In this document: positions 1 through 6,440 of the stretch, one piece after another
Layout of the letters: each line of letters opens with the position of its first letter
How positions within the stretch are numbered: position 1 is the first letter of the stretch
Assembly (NCBI GenBank): GCA_011390695.1
Contig: JAABRW010000454.1
Location: forward strand, 1-8,458
DNA: 8,458 bases
Reading direction: 5' to 3'
Source: Desulfotignum sp.
GTDB lineage: Bacteria > Desulfobacterota > Desulfobacteria > Desulfobacterales > Desulfobacteraceae
Made by a program: the position numbers and the translations under genes
Notes under the pieces: model-generated
What the model saw: only the letters and a program-made list of their open reading frames with translations
What the model was told of the DNA's origin: nothing
The model's database searches: none

Positions 1-522
1 AATGCCGTGAACCTCACCGACGGCCTGGACGGACTGGCCATCGGTCCTTATATCGTTGCATCTGTCACCTATATGTTTTTTGCTTATGTGGCCGGTCATA
101 CCCAGTTTGCCCAGTATCTGCATGTGCGCCATATCACTTCAGCCGGGGAACTTTCAGTGGTCTGCGGCATACTGGCAGGCGCGGGCTTAGGGTTCTTATG
201 GTTCAATGCCCACCCGGCCCAGATATTCATGGGGGATTCCGGGTCCATCCCTTTAGGGGCCATTTTAGGTACCATTGCCGTGGTGGTGAAACAGGAAATC
301 CTGCTGCTCATTGTGGGGGGACTGTTTGTCATAGAAGCATTATCCGTGATCATCCAGGTGTCTTATTTTAAAATTTCCAAGGGAAAACGCATCTTTAGAA
401 TGGCGCCCCTGCACCACCATTTTGAACTCAAAGGCTGGCACGAATCCAAGGTGATTGTCAGGTTCTGGATCATTTCCATTACCCTGGCCCTGATTTCACT
501 GGGCACACTAAAGATAAGGTAA
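1..522 (+). CDS. mraY: Phospho-MurNAc-pentapeptide transferase (MraY), C-terminal part
   Basis: MraY is an integral inner-membrane enzyme that transfers phospho-MurNAc-pentapeptide from UDP to undecaprenyl phosphate, giving lipid I. The window opens inside the gene: the frame is open from base 1 and the first residues are the family motif [13 protein letters not shown], so the GTG at 7 is an internal valine codon, not a start. About 173 residues are present, against roughly 360 in the whole family. Visible landmarks are the Asp-rich NLTDGLDG segment (3-12), the metal/catalytic loop FMGDSGS (76-82, Asp79) and the [12 protein letters not shown] histidine motif near residue 135, followed by the typical end VRFWIISI...TLKIR. 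Several hydrophobic segments separate these motifs. The residues after the loop (IPLGAI) differ from the usual LALGG. The stop lies 5 nt before murD. Identification is secure; only the N-terminal half is missing because of the window edge. Confidence 0.97.
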   Translation, partial: NAVNLTDGLDGLAIGPYIVASVTYMFFAYVAGHTQFAQYLHVRHITSAGELSVVCGILAGAGLGFLWFNAHPAQIFMGDSGSIPLGAILGTIAVVVKQEILLLIVGGLFVIEALSVIIQVSYFKISKGKRIFRMAPLHHHFELKGWHESKVIVRFWIISITLALISLGTLKIR

Positions 523-527
523 CACCC

Positions 528-1907
528 ATGCAGGTATCCCAAAAATCATACACACTGGTTCTCGGTCTGGGAAGATCCGGTCTTTCCATGGCCCGGTTTC
601 TTGCTGCAAAGGGATACACTGTCAAGGCCACGGATATTGATCCTGCTGCAGCAAAAAATGCAGAAGCACTCAACCGCCTGGGAATTGACACCCAGATCGG
701 GTTTCATGACCAGAACACCTTCAACCGGGCAGATGCCATTGTGGTAAGTCCAGGGATACCTTTGGACATGCCCTTTTTACAAGAAGCCGCATCCCTGGGC
801 GTACCCCTTATGGGTGACCTGGACATTTTCAGCCGATACAACAGGACCCCCATGGTGGCCATTACCGGCACCAATGGGAAAACCACGGTCACCACCCTGG
901 TGCGGGACATGCTTGCGGCATCCGGCATATCCACATTCATGGGAGGAAACATCGGAACCCCTCTGGTGGAGTATCTCATGAACCAGGAGCCGGTTCAGGT
1001 GGTGGTGGCGGAAATTTCCAGTTTTCAACTGGACCTGGCCCGACATTTCACCCCTGAAATTGCTGTTCTGCTGAATTTGGCACCAGACCATCTGGACCGG
1101 TATGAAAGCATGGCAGACTATGCCCGGTCCAAATGGTCCATATGTAAAAACCAGACCCGAAAACATAGCGCCATCATCAACGCCGACATATCAGATGTCT
1201 TTTGTGCAAAACCCGGATTGGCGGCAAGTGTATATGAATTTTCTTCCAACCCTGACCACAGCATCACCCGGGGTGCCAAAATTGCAGACCAGACCATCGA
1301 CCTGACCCTGCCGGAAAAATTTTCAGACCGGTCGTTGCGGATTGACTGCCGGAATCTGAAAGAACTGCCAGGCACCCACAATCTGGAAAATATTGCTGCC
1401 GCAGCCCTGGCAGGCCTGTGTGCAGGCGCTCTTCCACGGGCAGTCACATCTGCTGTCACAGCCTTCAAAGGACTGCCCCATCGCATGGCTTTTGTTACCA
1501 GTATCAAAGGTGTCAGCTTTTACAATGATTCCAAAGCCACCAATACAGATGCTGTTGTCCGGGCTCTGGAATGCTTTGAAAACCGCATTGTACTGATCCT
1601 CGGCGGCCGTAAAAAAGACACGGACTTTACCCTGCTTTTACCGGCAGTAATAAACAAAGTGGGGCAGATTATTGCCATGGGTGAGGCTGCCCGGGATATT
1701 GGCCGGGTATTTTCCCGGGTGTGCAGGGTCACTTGTGTTTCAGGAATGAAAGAAGCGGTGAAGACCGCGTTTGATGCTGCCGGGCCCGCGGAAGTGGTAT
1801 TGCTCTCCCCTGCCTGTGCCAGTTTTGACATGTATGACAACTATGGGGCAAGGGGCGATGATTTCATTACCTGTGTTACCGAATTGGAGCTGATATACCA
1901 TGAATGA
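528..1907 (+). CDS. murD: UDP-N-acetylmuramoyl-L-alanine:D-glutamate ligase (MurD)
   Basis: MurD is a cytoplasmic ATP-dependent ligase that adds D-glutamate to UDP-MurNAc-L-Ala, the second amino acid of the peptide stem. The 459-residue product matches the family length and shows all three Mur-ligase domains. The N-terminal Rossmann-like domain carries LGLGRSG (12-18). The ATPase domain carries the P-loop TGTNGKTT (113-120), EISSFQL (162-168), LAPDHLDRY (184-192) and YARSKW, where Lys202 is in the place of the lysine that is carbamylated in known MurD. The C-terminal domain has NDSKATN (333-339), LGGRKKDTDF, and SPACASFD (427-434), the MurD hallmark that contacts D-Glu. The ATG is preceded by TAAGG at 515-519, 8 nt upstream, and follows the mraY stop by 5 nt. 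The last 8 bases overlap ftsW. No key residue is missing. Confidence 0.98.
   Translation: MQVSQKSYTLVLGLGRSGLSMARFLAAKGYTVKATDIDPAAAKNAEALNRLGIDTQIGFHDQNTFNRADAIVVSPGIPLDMPFLQEAASLGVPLMGDLDIFSRYNRTPMVAITGTNGKTTVTTLVRDMLAASGISTFMGGNIGTPLVEYLMNQEPVQVVVAEISSFQLDLARHFTPEIAVLLNLAPDHLDRYESMADYARSKWSICKNQTRKHSAIINADISDVFCAKPGLAASVYEFSSNPDHSITRGAKIADQTIDLTLPEKFSDRSLRIDCRNLKELPGTHNLENIAAAALAGLCAGALPRAVTSAVTAFKGLPHRMAFVTSIKGVSFYNDSKATNTDAVVRALECFENRIVLILGGRKKDTDFTLLLPAVINKVGQIIAMGEAARDIGRVFSRVCRVTCVSGMKEAVKTAFDAAGPAEVVLLSPACASFDMYDNYGARGDDFITCVTELELIYHE
1886..1889 (+). promoter_or_regulatory. Ribosome binding site of ftsW
   Basis: GGAG inside the last codons of murD, 10 nt before ATG 1900. It decides for that start over ATG 1918, which has only CCCCGGCCTC in front of it. 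Confidence 0.6.
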
Positions 1908-3030
1908 CCCCGGCCTCATGCATCCGGTTCTCAGGGAAAAAACCCTGCTTTTTCCTGCACTGATTCTTTGCTGCATCGGCATTGTCATGGTCTATTCAGC
2001 ATCTTCCGCCATTTCCATGCAGGCCCATGACACCTTGTTCTACTACATGCAGCGCCAGTTAATATTTTTTGGTATCAGCCTGTGTGTGCTTTTTGCGGCA
2101 GCATCTTTTCCTTATCGGCTTTATAAACATCTTGCATACCTCATTCTTATGGTTTCTTTTGGTCTTCTGACCGCAGTGCTCGTACCGGCTTTGGGCATCA
2201 AGGCGGGCGGGGCCAGCCGATGGCTGGACCTGGGGATACTGAGGTTTCAACCTGCGGAATTTGCAAAGCTGGCACTGATTCTTTTTATGGCTTACAGTCT
2301 GGCAAAAAAACAACCCATGATCAAAGATTTTTCCGTGGGGTTTTTTCCCCATGCCCTTATATTCGGTCTTTTTTCCCTGTTGATTATTTTTCAGCCGGAT
2401 TTCGGCACCATTGTGGTTCTGGGAATGATCTGCTGGGGCATGATGTTTGTGGCCGGGGTGAAATTAATACATCTTTTATGTCCCCTGCCCTTGATAATAC
2501 CGGCCATATATTTTCTGGTATACAAAGTGGAATACAGGCTTGCCAGAATTCTGACTTTTTTGAATCCCTGGGATGCCCCCTATAATGAAGGATACCAGAT
2601 TACCCATTCACTCAAAGCCTTTGGTTCCGGGGGGCTGTTCGGCCAGGGCATTGGCCTGGGTATGCAGAAAATGCATTACCTGCCCGAGCCCCACACAGAC
2701 TTTATTTTTTCCATTATCGGAGAAGAACTCGGCCTGTTAGGCGTTCTGGCCATACTGGGCCTGTACGGCATTATTCTGGTCCGGGGCTGCAACATAGCAA
2801 AAAATGCAGACACCCTGTTCGGAACCTTTGCTGCAAGCGGCCTTACCCTGTATCTGGGACTGCAGATCATCATCAATACCGGCGTGGCCTTGAATGTTTT
2901 TCCCACCAAAGGCCTCACCCTTCCGTTTATCAGTTACGGCGGCACATCTCTGGTGATCAACATGGCAGCCATGGGCATTTTAATGAATATCGGGGCATCA
3001 ACCCGCACAGACAGGAAAAACCGGTCATGA
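1900..3030 (+). CDS. ftsW: SEDS-family septal peptidoglycan polymerase (FtsW)
   Basis: FtsW is the polytopic inner-membrane glycosyltransferase that polymerises lipid II at the division site together with the transpeptidase FtsI. The 376-residue product has about ten hydrophobic segments (first near residues 15-36, last near 340-362) with one long loop around 208-266. Family motifs are in order: QPAEFAKLAL (117-126), QPDFGT (165-170), NPW...GYQ followed by the Gly-rich loop, HTDFIFSIIGEE, in which Asp267 is the expected catalytic aspartate, and PTKGLTLPFISYGGTS (SYGG at 345-348). RodA and SpoVE share these motifs; the dcw setting beside murG decides for FtsW. The ATG at 1900 is preferred over the in-frame ATG at 1918 because GGAG (1886-1889) lies 10 nt upstream of the former, while the latter has no ribosome site. 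The start overlaps murD by 8 nt and the stop overlaps murG by 4 nt (ATGA). Confidence 0.97.
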   Translation: MNDPGLMHPVLREKTLLFPALILCCIGIVMVYSASSAISMQAHDTLFYYMQRQLIFFGISLCVLFAAASFPYRLYKHLAYLILMVSFGLLTAVLVPALGIKAGGASRWLDLGILRFQPAEFAKLALILFMAYSLAKKQPMIKDFSVGFFPHALIFGLFSLLIIFQPDFGTIVVLGMICWGMMFVAGVKLIHLLCPLPLIIPAIYFLVYKVEYRLARILTFLNPWDAPYNEGYQITHSLKAFGSGGLFGQGIGLGMQKMHYLPEPHTDFIFSIIGEELGLLGVLAILGLYGIILVRGCNIAKNADTLFGTFAASGLTLYLGLQIIINTGVALNVFPTKGLTLPFISYGGTSLVINMAAMGILMNIGASTRTDRKNRS

Positions 3031-4127
3031 CATCCAGGCGCAACATACTCATTGCCGGCGGAAAAACAGGGGGCCATCTGTTTCCGGGTATTGCCGTGGC
3101 CCAGGCCCTCCAGAGACTGCAGCCCGGGGTAAAAATTCTGTTTGTGGGCACCAGCACCCCTTTTGAAGTCTCCACCTTAAAAAGCTACGGCTTTGACCAT
3201 ACATCCATCAGTGCACACCCGGTCAAAGGCAGAGGACTTTTTTCAAAACTGTACGGTCTTGCCATGGTACTGGTCTCTTTGTGCCAGGCAATGGTCATTA
3301 TTCTGCGGTTCAAACCCGATTTTGTCCTGGGGGTTGGCGGATTTTCCTCCTTTGCCGTGGTGCTGGCTGCCTGGATCCTCAGGGTGCCCACCGCGATTCA
3401 GGAACAGAACGCCATCCCGGGCATAACCAACCGGATGCTGGCCCGTTTCTGCGGTAAGATTTTCACATCATTTCCATCCACCAGGGGCATGGCCCATAAT
3501 TCCAGAACCCAATTTGTGGGAAATCCTGTCAGGGGAAAAGGCCCGGTTCAGGACATGGAAGCAACATGGCTTTCAGATATCAGACCAGATGATTTTATTC
3601 TTCTGGTTACCGGCGGCAGCCAGGGGGCATCCAGCATCAACCAGGCTGTGATTGATATGGCCCGGGATCTGGCAGGCACCAAAGACCTGTTCATCATCCT
3701 TCAGACCGGCACTGCAGAAGAAGTCCGCATCAAAAAAGCGTTTGAATCCCTGAAAATCAGGACCAGGGTCCAGGCATTTTTTCACAACATGCCCGCCCTT
3801 ATGGACAAGGCAGATCTCGTCATCTGCCGGGCCGGGGCAGGCACCATTTCCGAGCTGGCTCTCAAGGGGGTGCCTGCCATTCTGGTACCCTATCCCCATG
3901 CTGCAGATGACCACCAGCGTTTTAATGCCGGGTCTCTGGCAGACACAGGCGCAGCCCTTGTCATGGCAGACAATAAATTGTCGGGCCATGCCCTGGGACA
4001 GGCAGTTCTGGCATTAAAATCCGACCCTGACCAGCGGCAAAAGATGGCTGCCGCCATGAAACAGATGGCAAGACCCCGGGCAGCAGACCACATTGCCGCC
4101 CATATTTTAGACATAAAGGAAACCTGA
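3027..4127 (+). CDS. murG: Lipid I beta-1,4-GlcNAc transferase (MurG)
   Basis: MurG is a peripheral GT-B glycosyltransferase on the cytoplasmic face of the inner membrane; it adds GlcNAc from UDP-GlcNAc to lipid I, giving lipid II. The 366 residues fit the family (about 355). The N-terminal acceptor domain has the Gly-rich loop AGGKTGGHLFPG (10-21, His17 kept), GVGGFSSF near 108-115 and QEQNAIPG (125-132). The C-terminal UDP-GlcNAc domain has TGGSQGASSINQ, QTGT, and CRAGAGTISEL, where Glu276 is in the place of the family's ribose-binding glutamate, then PYPHAADDHQ. Two motifs deviate from the usual form: GGK for GGG in the first loop and QEQN for HEQN; both are described under findings. The ATG overlaps the ftsW stop as ATGA, with AGGA at 3013-3016 upstream. 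The stop is 3 nt before murC. Function is clear from the overall match and position. Confidence 0.97.
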   Translation: MTSRRNILIAGGKTGGHLFPGIAVAQALQRLQPGVKILFVGTSTPFEVSTLKSYGFDHTSISAHPVKGRGLFSKLYGLAMVLVSLCQAMVIILRFKPDFVLGVGGFSSFAVVLAAWILRVPTAIQEQNAIPGITNRMLARFCGKIFTSFPSTRGMAHNSRTQFVGNPVRGKGPVQDMEATWLSDIRPDDFILLVTGGSQGASSINQAVIDMARDLAGTKDLFIILQTGTAEEVRIKKAFESLKIRTRVQAFFHNMPALMDKADLVICRAGAGTISELALKGVPAILVPYPHAADDHQRFNAGSLADTGAALVMADNKLSGHALGQAVLALKSDPDQRQKMAAAMKQMARPRAADHIAAHILDIKET

Positions 4128-4130
4128 CCC

Positions 4131-5498
4131 ATGTACCAGACTGACTACCATATCCATTTTGTCGGCATCGGCGGCATCGGTATGAGCGGCATTGCAGAAC
4201 TGCTCATCAACCTGGGATATACCGTATCCGGGTCTGACCTGAAACTGTCCGCCATCACCCAGCGCCTTGCAGACAAAGGGGCCATGATTTTTAAAGGCCA
4301 CAGCAAAAAACAGGTAAAAGGGGCCAATGTCATTGTCACCTCTTCTGCCATCTCCCCGGAAAACCCGGAAGTGATAAAAGCCAGAGAACTGTCCATCCCC
4401 ATCATCCCCAGGGCGGAAATGCTTGCCGAACTCATGCGTATAAAATATGCCATTGCCGTGTCCGGGGCCCACGGCAAGACCTCAACCACAGCCATGATTT
4501 CCCAGATTCTCAACACAGCAGGCCTGGACCCAACCGTGGTGATCGGTGGACTGCTCATGGGCCTGGACACCAATGCCCTCCACGGGCAAGGTGATTTTAT
4601 CGTGGCAGAAGCAGATGAAAGTGATGGCTCGTTTCTCAAATACTCCCCGGCCATTGCTGCAGTAACCAATATTGATCTGGAGCATCTGGATTTTTACAAA
4701 GATATTGAAGATATCAAGGACAAATTTGTCCAGTTCATAAACTCGGTGCCGTTTTACGGCCTGGCCATTCTGTGTCTGGACAATCAACATATCCAGGATA
4801 TCCTGCCCAGGGTTACTGTCCGCCACACCACCTTCGGCATGGCAGCCCAGGCAGACCTGCGGGCCAAAGATATCCGCTTCATAAATGGCAAAAGCCATTT
4901 CATGGTCTGCCAACAAACCCGGGACCTTGGGGAAATTGTTCTCAACATTGCCGGACAGCACAACATTTTGAATGCTTTGGCAGGTATCGCCACTGCCCTG
5001 GAGTTGAAAATCGGCTTTGATATTATCAAACAGGCCTTAGAACAGATAAAAGGGGTCAAGCGCCGTCTGGAAATTAAAGGAGAAAAAAAAGGGATAATGG
5101 TGATGGACGATTATGGCCACCACCCCACCGAAATTTTAGCCACACTGGAGGCGGTGCGGGAAAGCTATCCGGACAAGCGCCTGGTGGTCGTATTCCAGCC
5201 CCACAGATATACCCGGACCCGGGCATTGTTCAACGAATTTGTCCGTGCTTTTTACCAGTCCGACATCCTGATCCTGGTACCAATCTATGCAGCCAGTGAG
5301 GTTCCCATTGACGGGGTTTGCTCTGAAACTCTCTGCCGGGGCATCCAGGATCATGGGCACAAAAACGTATCTTATGCCCCGGATTTTACCCAGGCTTTGT
5401 CCATGGTCACCCATAAATGCAAACCCAATGACATGGTTCTTACCCTGGGGGCCGGCGACATTTATACCCTGGGAGAAAAACTGGTGGAGATTTTATAG
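4131..5498 (+). CDS. murC: UDP-N-acetylmuramate:L-alanine ligase (MurC)
   Basis: MurC is the cytoplasmic ATP-dependent ligase that puts L-alanine, the first stem residue, on UDP-MurNAc. The 455-residue product shows three Mur-ligase domains. Domain 1 has GIGGIGMSG (12-20). Domain 2 has the P-loop SGAHGKTSTT (111-120), VAEADESDGS (158-167) and NIDLEHLD (180-187). Domain 3 opens after KRRLE with DDYGHHPTEI (326-335), then FQPHRYTRTR (355-364) and GAGDIY near the end. HFVGIGGIG and DDYGHHPTE separate it from MurD, MurE and MurF. AAGGA at 4116-4120 lies 10 nt before the ATG. The reaction precedes that of MurD although the gene lies after it, as is usual in dcw clusters. At the boundary of domains 2 and 3 an AAAGGAG element is followed by eight A residues (5076-5090); see findings. 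The next gene, murB, makes its substrate and starts 6 nt after the stop. Confidence 0.98.
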   Translation: MYQTDYHIHFVGIGGIGMSGIAELLINLGYTVSGSDLKLSAITQRLADKGAMIFKGHSKKQVKGANVIVTSSAISPENPEVIKARELSIPIIPRAEMLAELMRIKYAIAVSGAHGKTSTTAMISQILNTAGLDPTVVIGGLLMGLDTNALHGQGDFIVAEADESDGSFLKYSPAIAAVTNIDLEHLDFYKDIEDIKDKFVQFINSVPFYGLAILCLDNQHIQDILPRVTVRHTTFGMAAQADLRAKDIRFINGKSHFMVCQQTRDLGEIVLNIAGQHNILNALAGIATALELKIGFDIIKQALEQIKGVKRRLEIKGEKKGIMVMDDYGHHPTEILATLEAVRESYPDKRLVVVFQPHRYTRTRALFNEFVRAFYQSDILILVPIYAASEVPIDGVCSETLCRGIQDHGHKNVSYAPDFTQALSMVTHKCKPNDMVLTLGAGDIYTLGEKLVEIL

Positions 5499-5500
5499 GA
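5497..5500 (+). promoter_or_regulatory. Closely spaced ribosome binding site of murB
   Basis: AGGA overlaps the murC stop codon (TAG, 5496-5498) and stands only 4 nt from ATG 5505. A second GGAG at 5486-5489 is 15 nt away. Both spacings are off the usual 5-9 nt, so murB initiation probably relies on ribosomes finishing murC. This reading is inferred from spacing alone. Confidence 0.45.
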
Positions 5501-5504
5501 TCAC

Positions 5505-6440
5505 ATGAATCTGTATTCCGGCATACAAAAGATAAAAAAAGCATTTCAGGTGTCCGCAGATGTCCCCATGAAACAATACACCCGGTTCAAAGTGGGGGGA
5601 CCGGCAGACCTGCTGGCTTTACCGGAAAACCGGCAGGAACTGCTGGCAATCCTGGCAGCAGCCAAAAAAACATCTGTGCCGGTAACAGTGGTGGGGGGCG
5701 GTTCCAATCTGCTGGTGTCAGACCAGGGCATCCGGGGCCTTGTTATTGTGACCACGCATCTTACTTCTGAAATCCGGTCAGAAAAAGGAACAGATAACAC
5801 CATCCTTGTATGGGCAGATGCTGGAGAACGCCTGTCAGCGGTGTGCAGATACACGGCAACCCACGGCCTGACCGGCCTGGAATTTTGTGCCGGGATTCCC
5901 GGCACCATGGGGGGGGCGGTGATGATGAATGCAGGCACAGCCTCACAGGGTATCTGCAAAAAAATTCATTGTCTGGATATTCTGGACCTGGATACCCTGA
6001 CTCTAAAAAAAGTAAAAAAACAAGAGCTTGTATTCACCTACCGCTGTCTTGAACTGGACAACCACCTGATACTGAGAACCGGCCTTGCGCTGACAGCCGG
6101 AGATCCAAAAACGATTCAACAGCGCTTTGCTGCCAATGTAAAACACAAACAAAACACCCAGCCCATGCACCTGCCCAGTGCCGGATGTTTTTTTAAAAAC
6201 CCGGACCCAAAATTTTCTGCAGGCAAACTCATCCAGGATGCCGGATGCAAAGGTGCATCCTGCGGAGATGCCCGTGTGTCTGAGATACATGCCAATTATA
6301 TTGTCAATTGCGGCAGCGCCACCTGCGAAGACATCCTTGCGCTGAAAACACGGATTCAAAAGGCTGTGTTTGACTGCTGCGGCATCATGCTTGAAACAGA
6401 AGTCAAGGTGACAGGAAACGGGAGGAAAACAGATGAATGA
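5505..6440 (+). CDS. murB: UDP-N-acetylenolpyruvoylglucosamine reductase (MurB), type II-like
   Basis: MurB is a cytoplasmic FAD enzyme that reduces UDP-GlcNAc-enolpyruvate with NADPH to UDP-MurNAc, the substrate of MurC. The 311-residue length is nearer to type II MurB (about 300) than to the longer E. coli type I form; assignment to type II rests on length only. FAD-domain motifs are YTRFKVGGPAD (from residue 25), VVGGGSNLLV (62-71), GIPGTMGGAV (130-139) and YR (179-180), where Arg180 fits the conserved substrate arginine. The substrate domain has PSAGCFFKNP (224-233), SEIHANYIVNCG and LETEV (296-300), the glutamate motif. The catalytic serine of GSFFKNP-type motifs is cysteine here (Cys228), and the usual YRxSxF/L reads YRCLEL. 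The ATG at 5505 is chosen over Met22 because residues 1-21 fit the usual N-terminal lead and AGGA (5497-5500) lies just upstream. The end overlaps ftsQ by 8 nt. Confidence 0.96.
   Translation: MNLYSGIQKIKKAFQVSADVPMKQYTRFKVGGPADLLALPENRQELLAILAAAKKTSVPVTVVGGGSNLLVSDQGIRGLVIVTTHLTSEIRSEKGTDNTILVWADAGERLSAVCRYTATHGLTGLEFCAGIPGTMGGAVMMNAGTASQGICKKIHCLDILDLDTLTLKKVKKQELVFTYRCLELDNHLILRTGLALTAGDPKTIQQRFAANVKHKQNTQPMHLPSAGCFFKNPDPKFSAGKLIQDAGCKGASCGDARVSEIHANYIVNCGSATCEDILALKTRIQKAVFDCCGIMLETEVKVTGNGRKTDE
6421..6425 (+). promoter_or_regulatory. Strong ribosome binding site of ftsQ
   Basis: GGAGG in the last codons of murB, 7 nt before ATG 6433. It is the most consensus-like site of the window and fixes the ftsQ start inside murB. 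Confidence 0.75.

Noticed and set aside
7..9. GTG as a possible start of a short gene at the window edge
   Set aside because: It encodes the valine inside the conserved MraY motif [11 protein letters not shown] and the frame is open to base 1, so it is an internal codon of a truncated gene.
1690..1719. Two CCCGGG sites with a further CCGGG between them in murD
   Set aside because: They come from CGG arginine codons in context (ARDIGRVFSRV); spacing and flanks show no operator-like symmetry.
4128..4130. Search for internal promoters or terminators at gene junctions
   Set aside because: Junctions are overlaps or gaps of at most 6 nt; no hairpin with a U tract and no convincing -35/-10 pair was seen next to any of them.
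4794..4805. Perfect 12-bp palindrome CAGGATATCCTG in murC
   Set aside because: A 12-bp perfect palindrome is expected by chance about twice in a sequence of this length (1/4096 per position). It falls in ordinary coding sequence with no partner copies seen.
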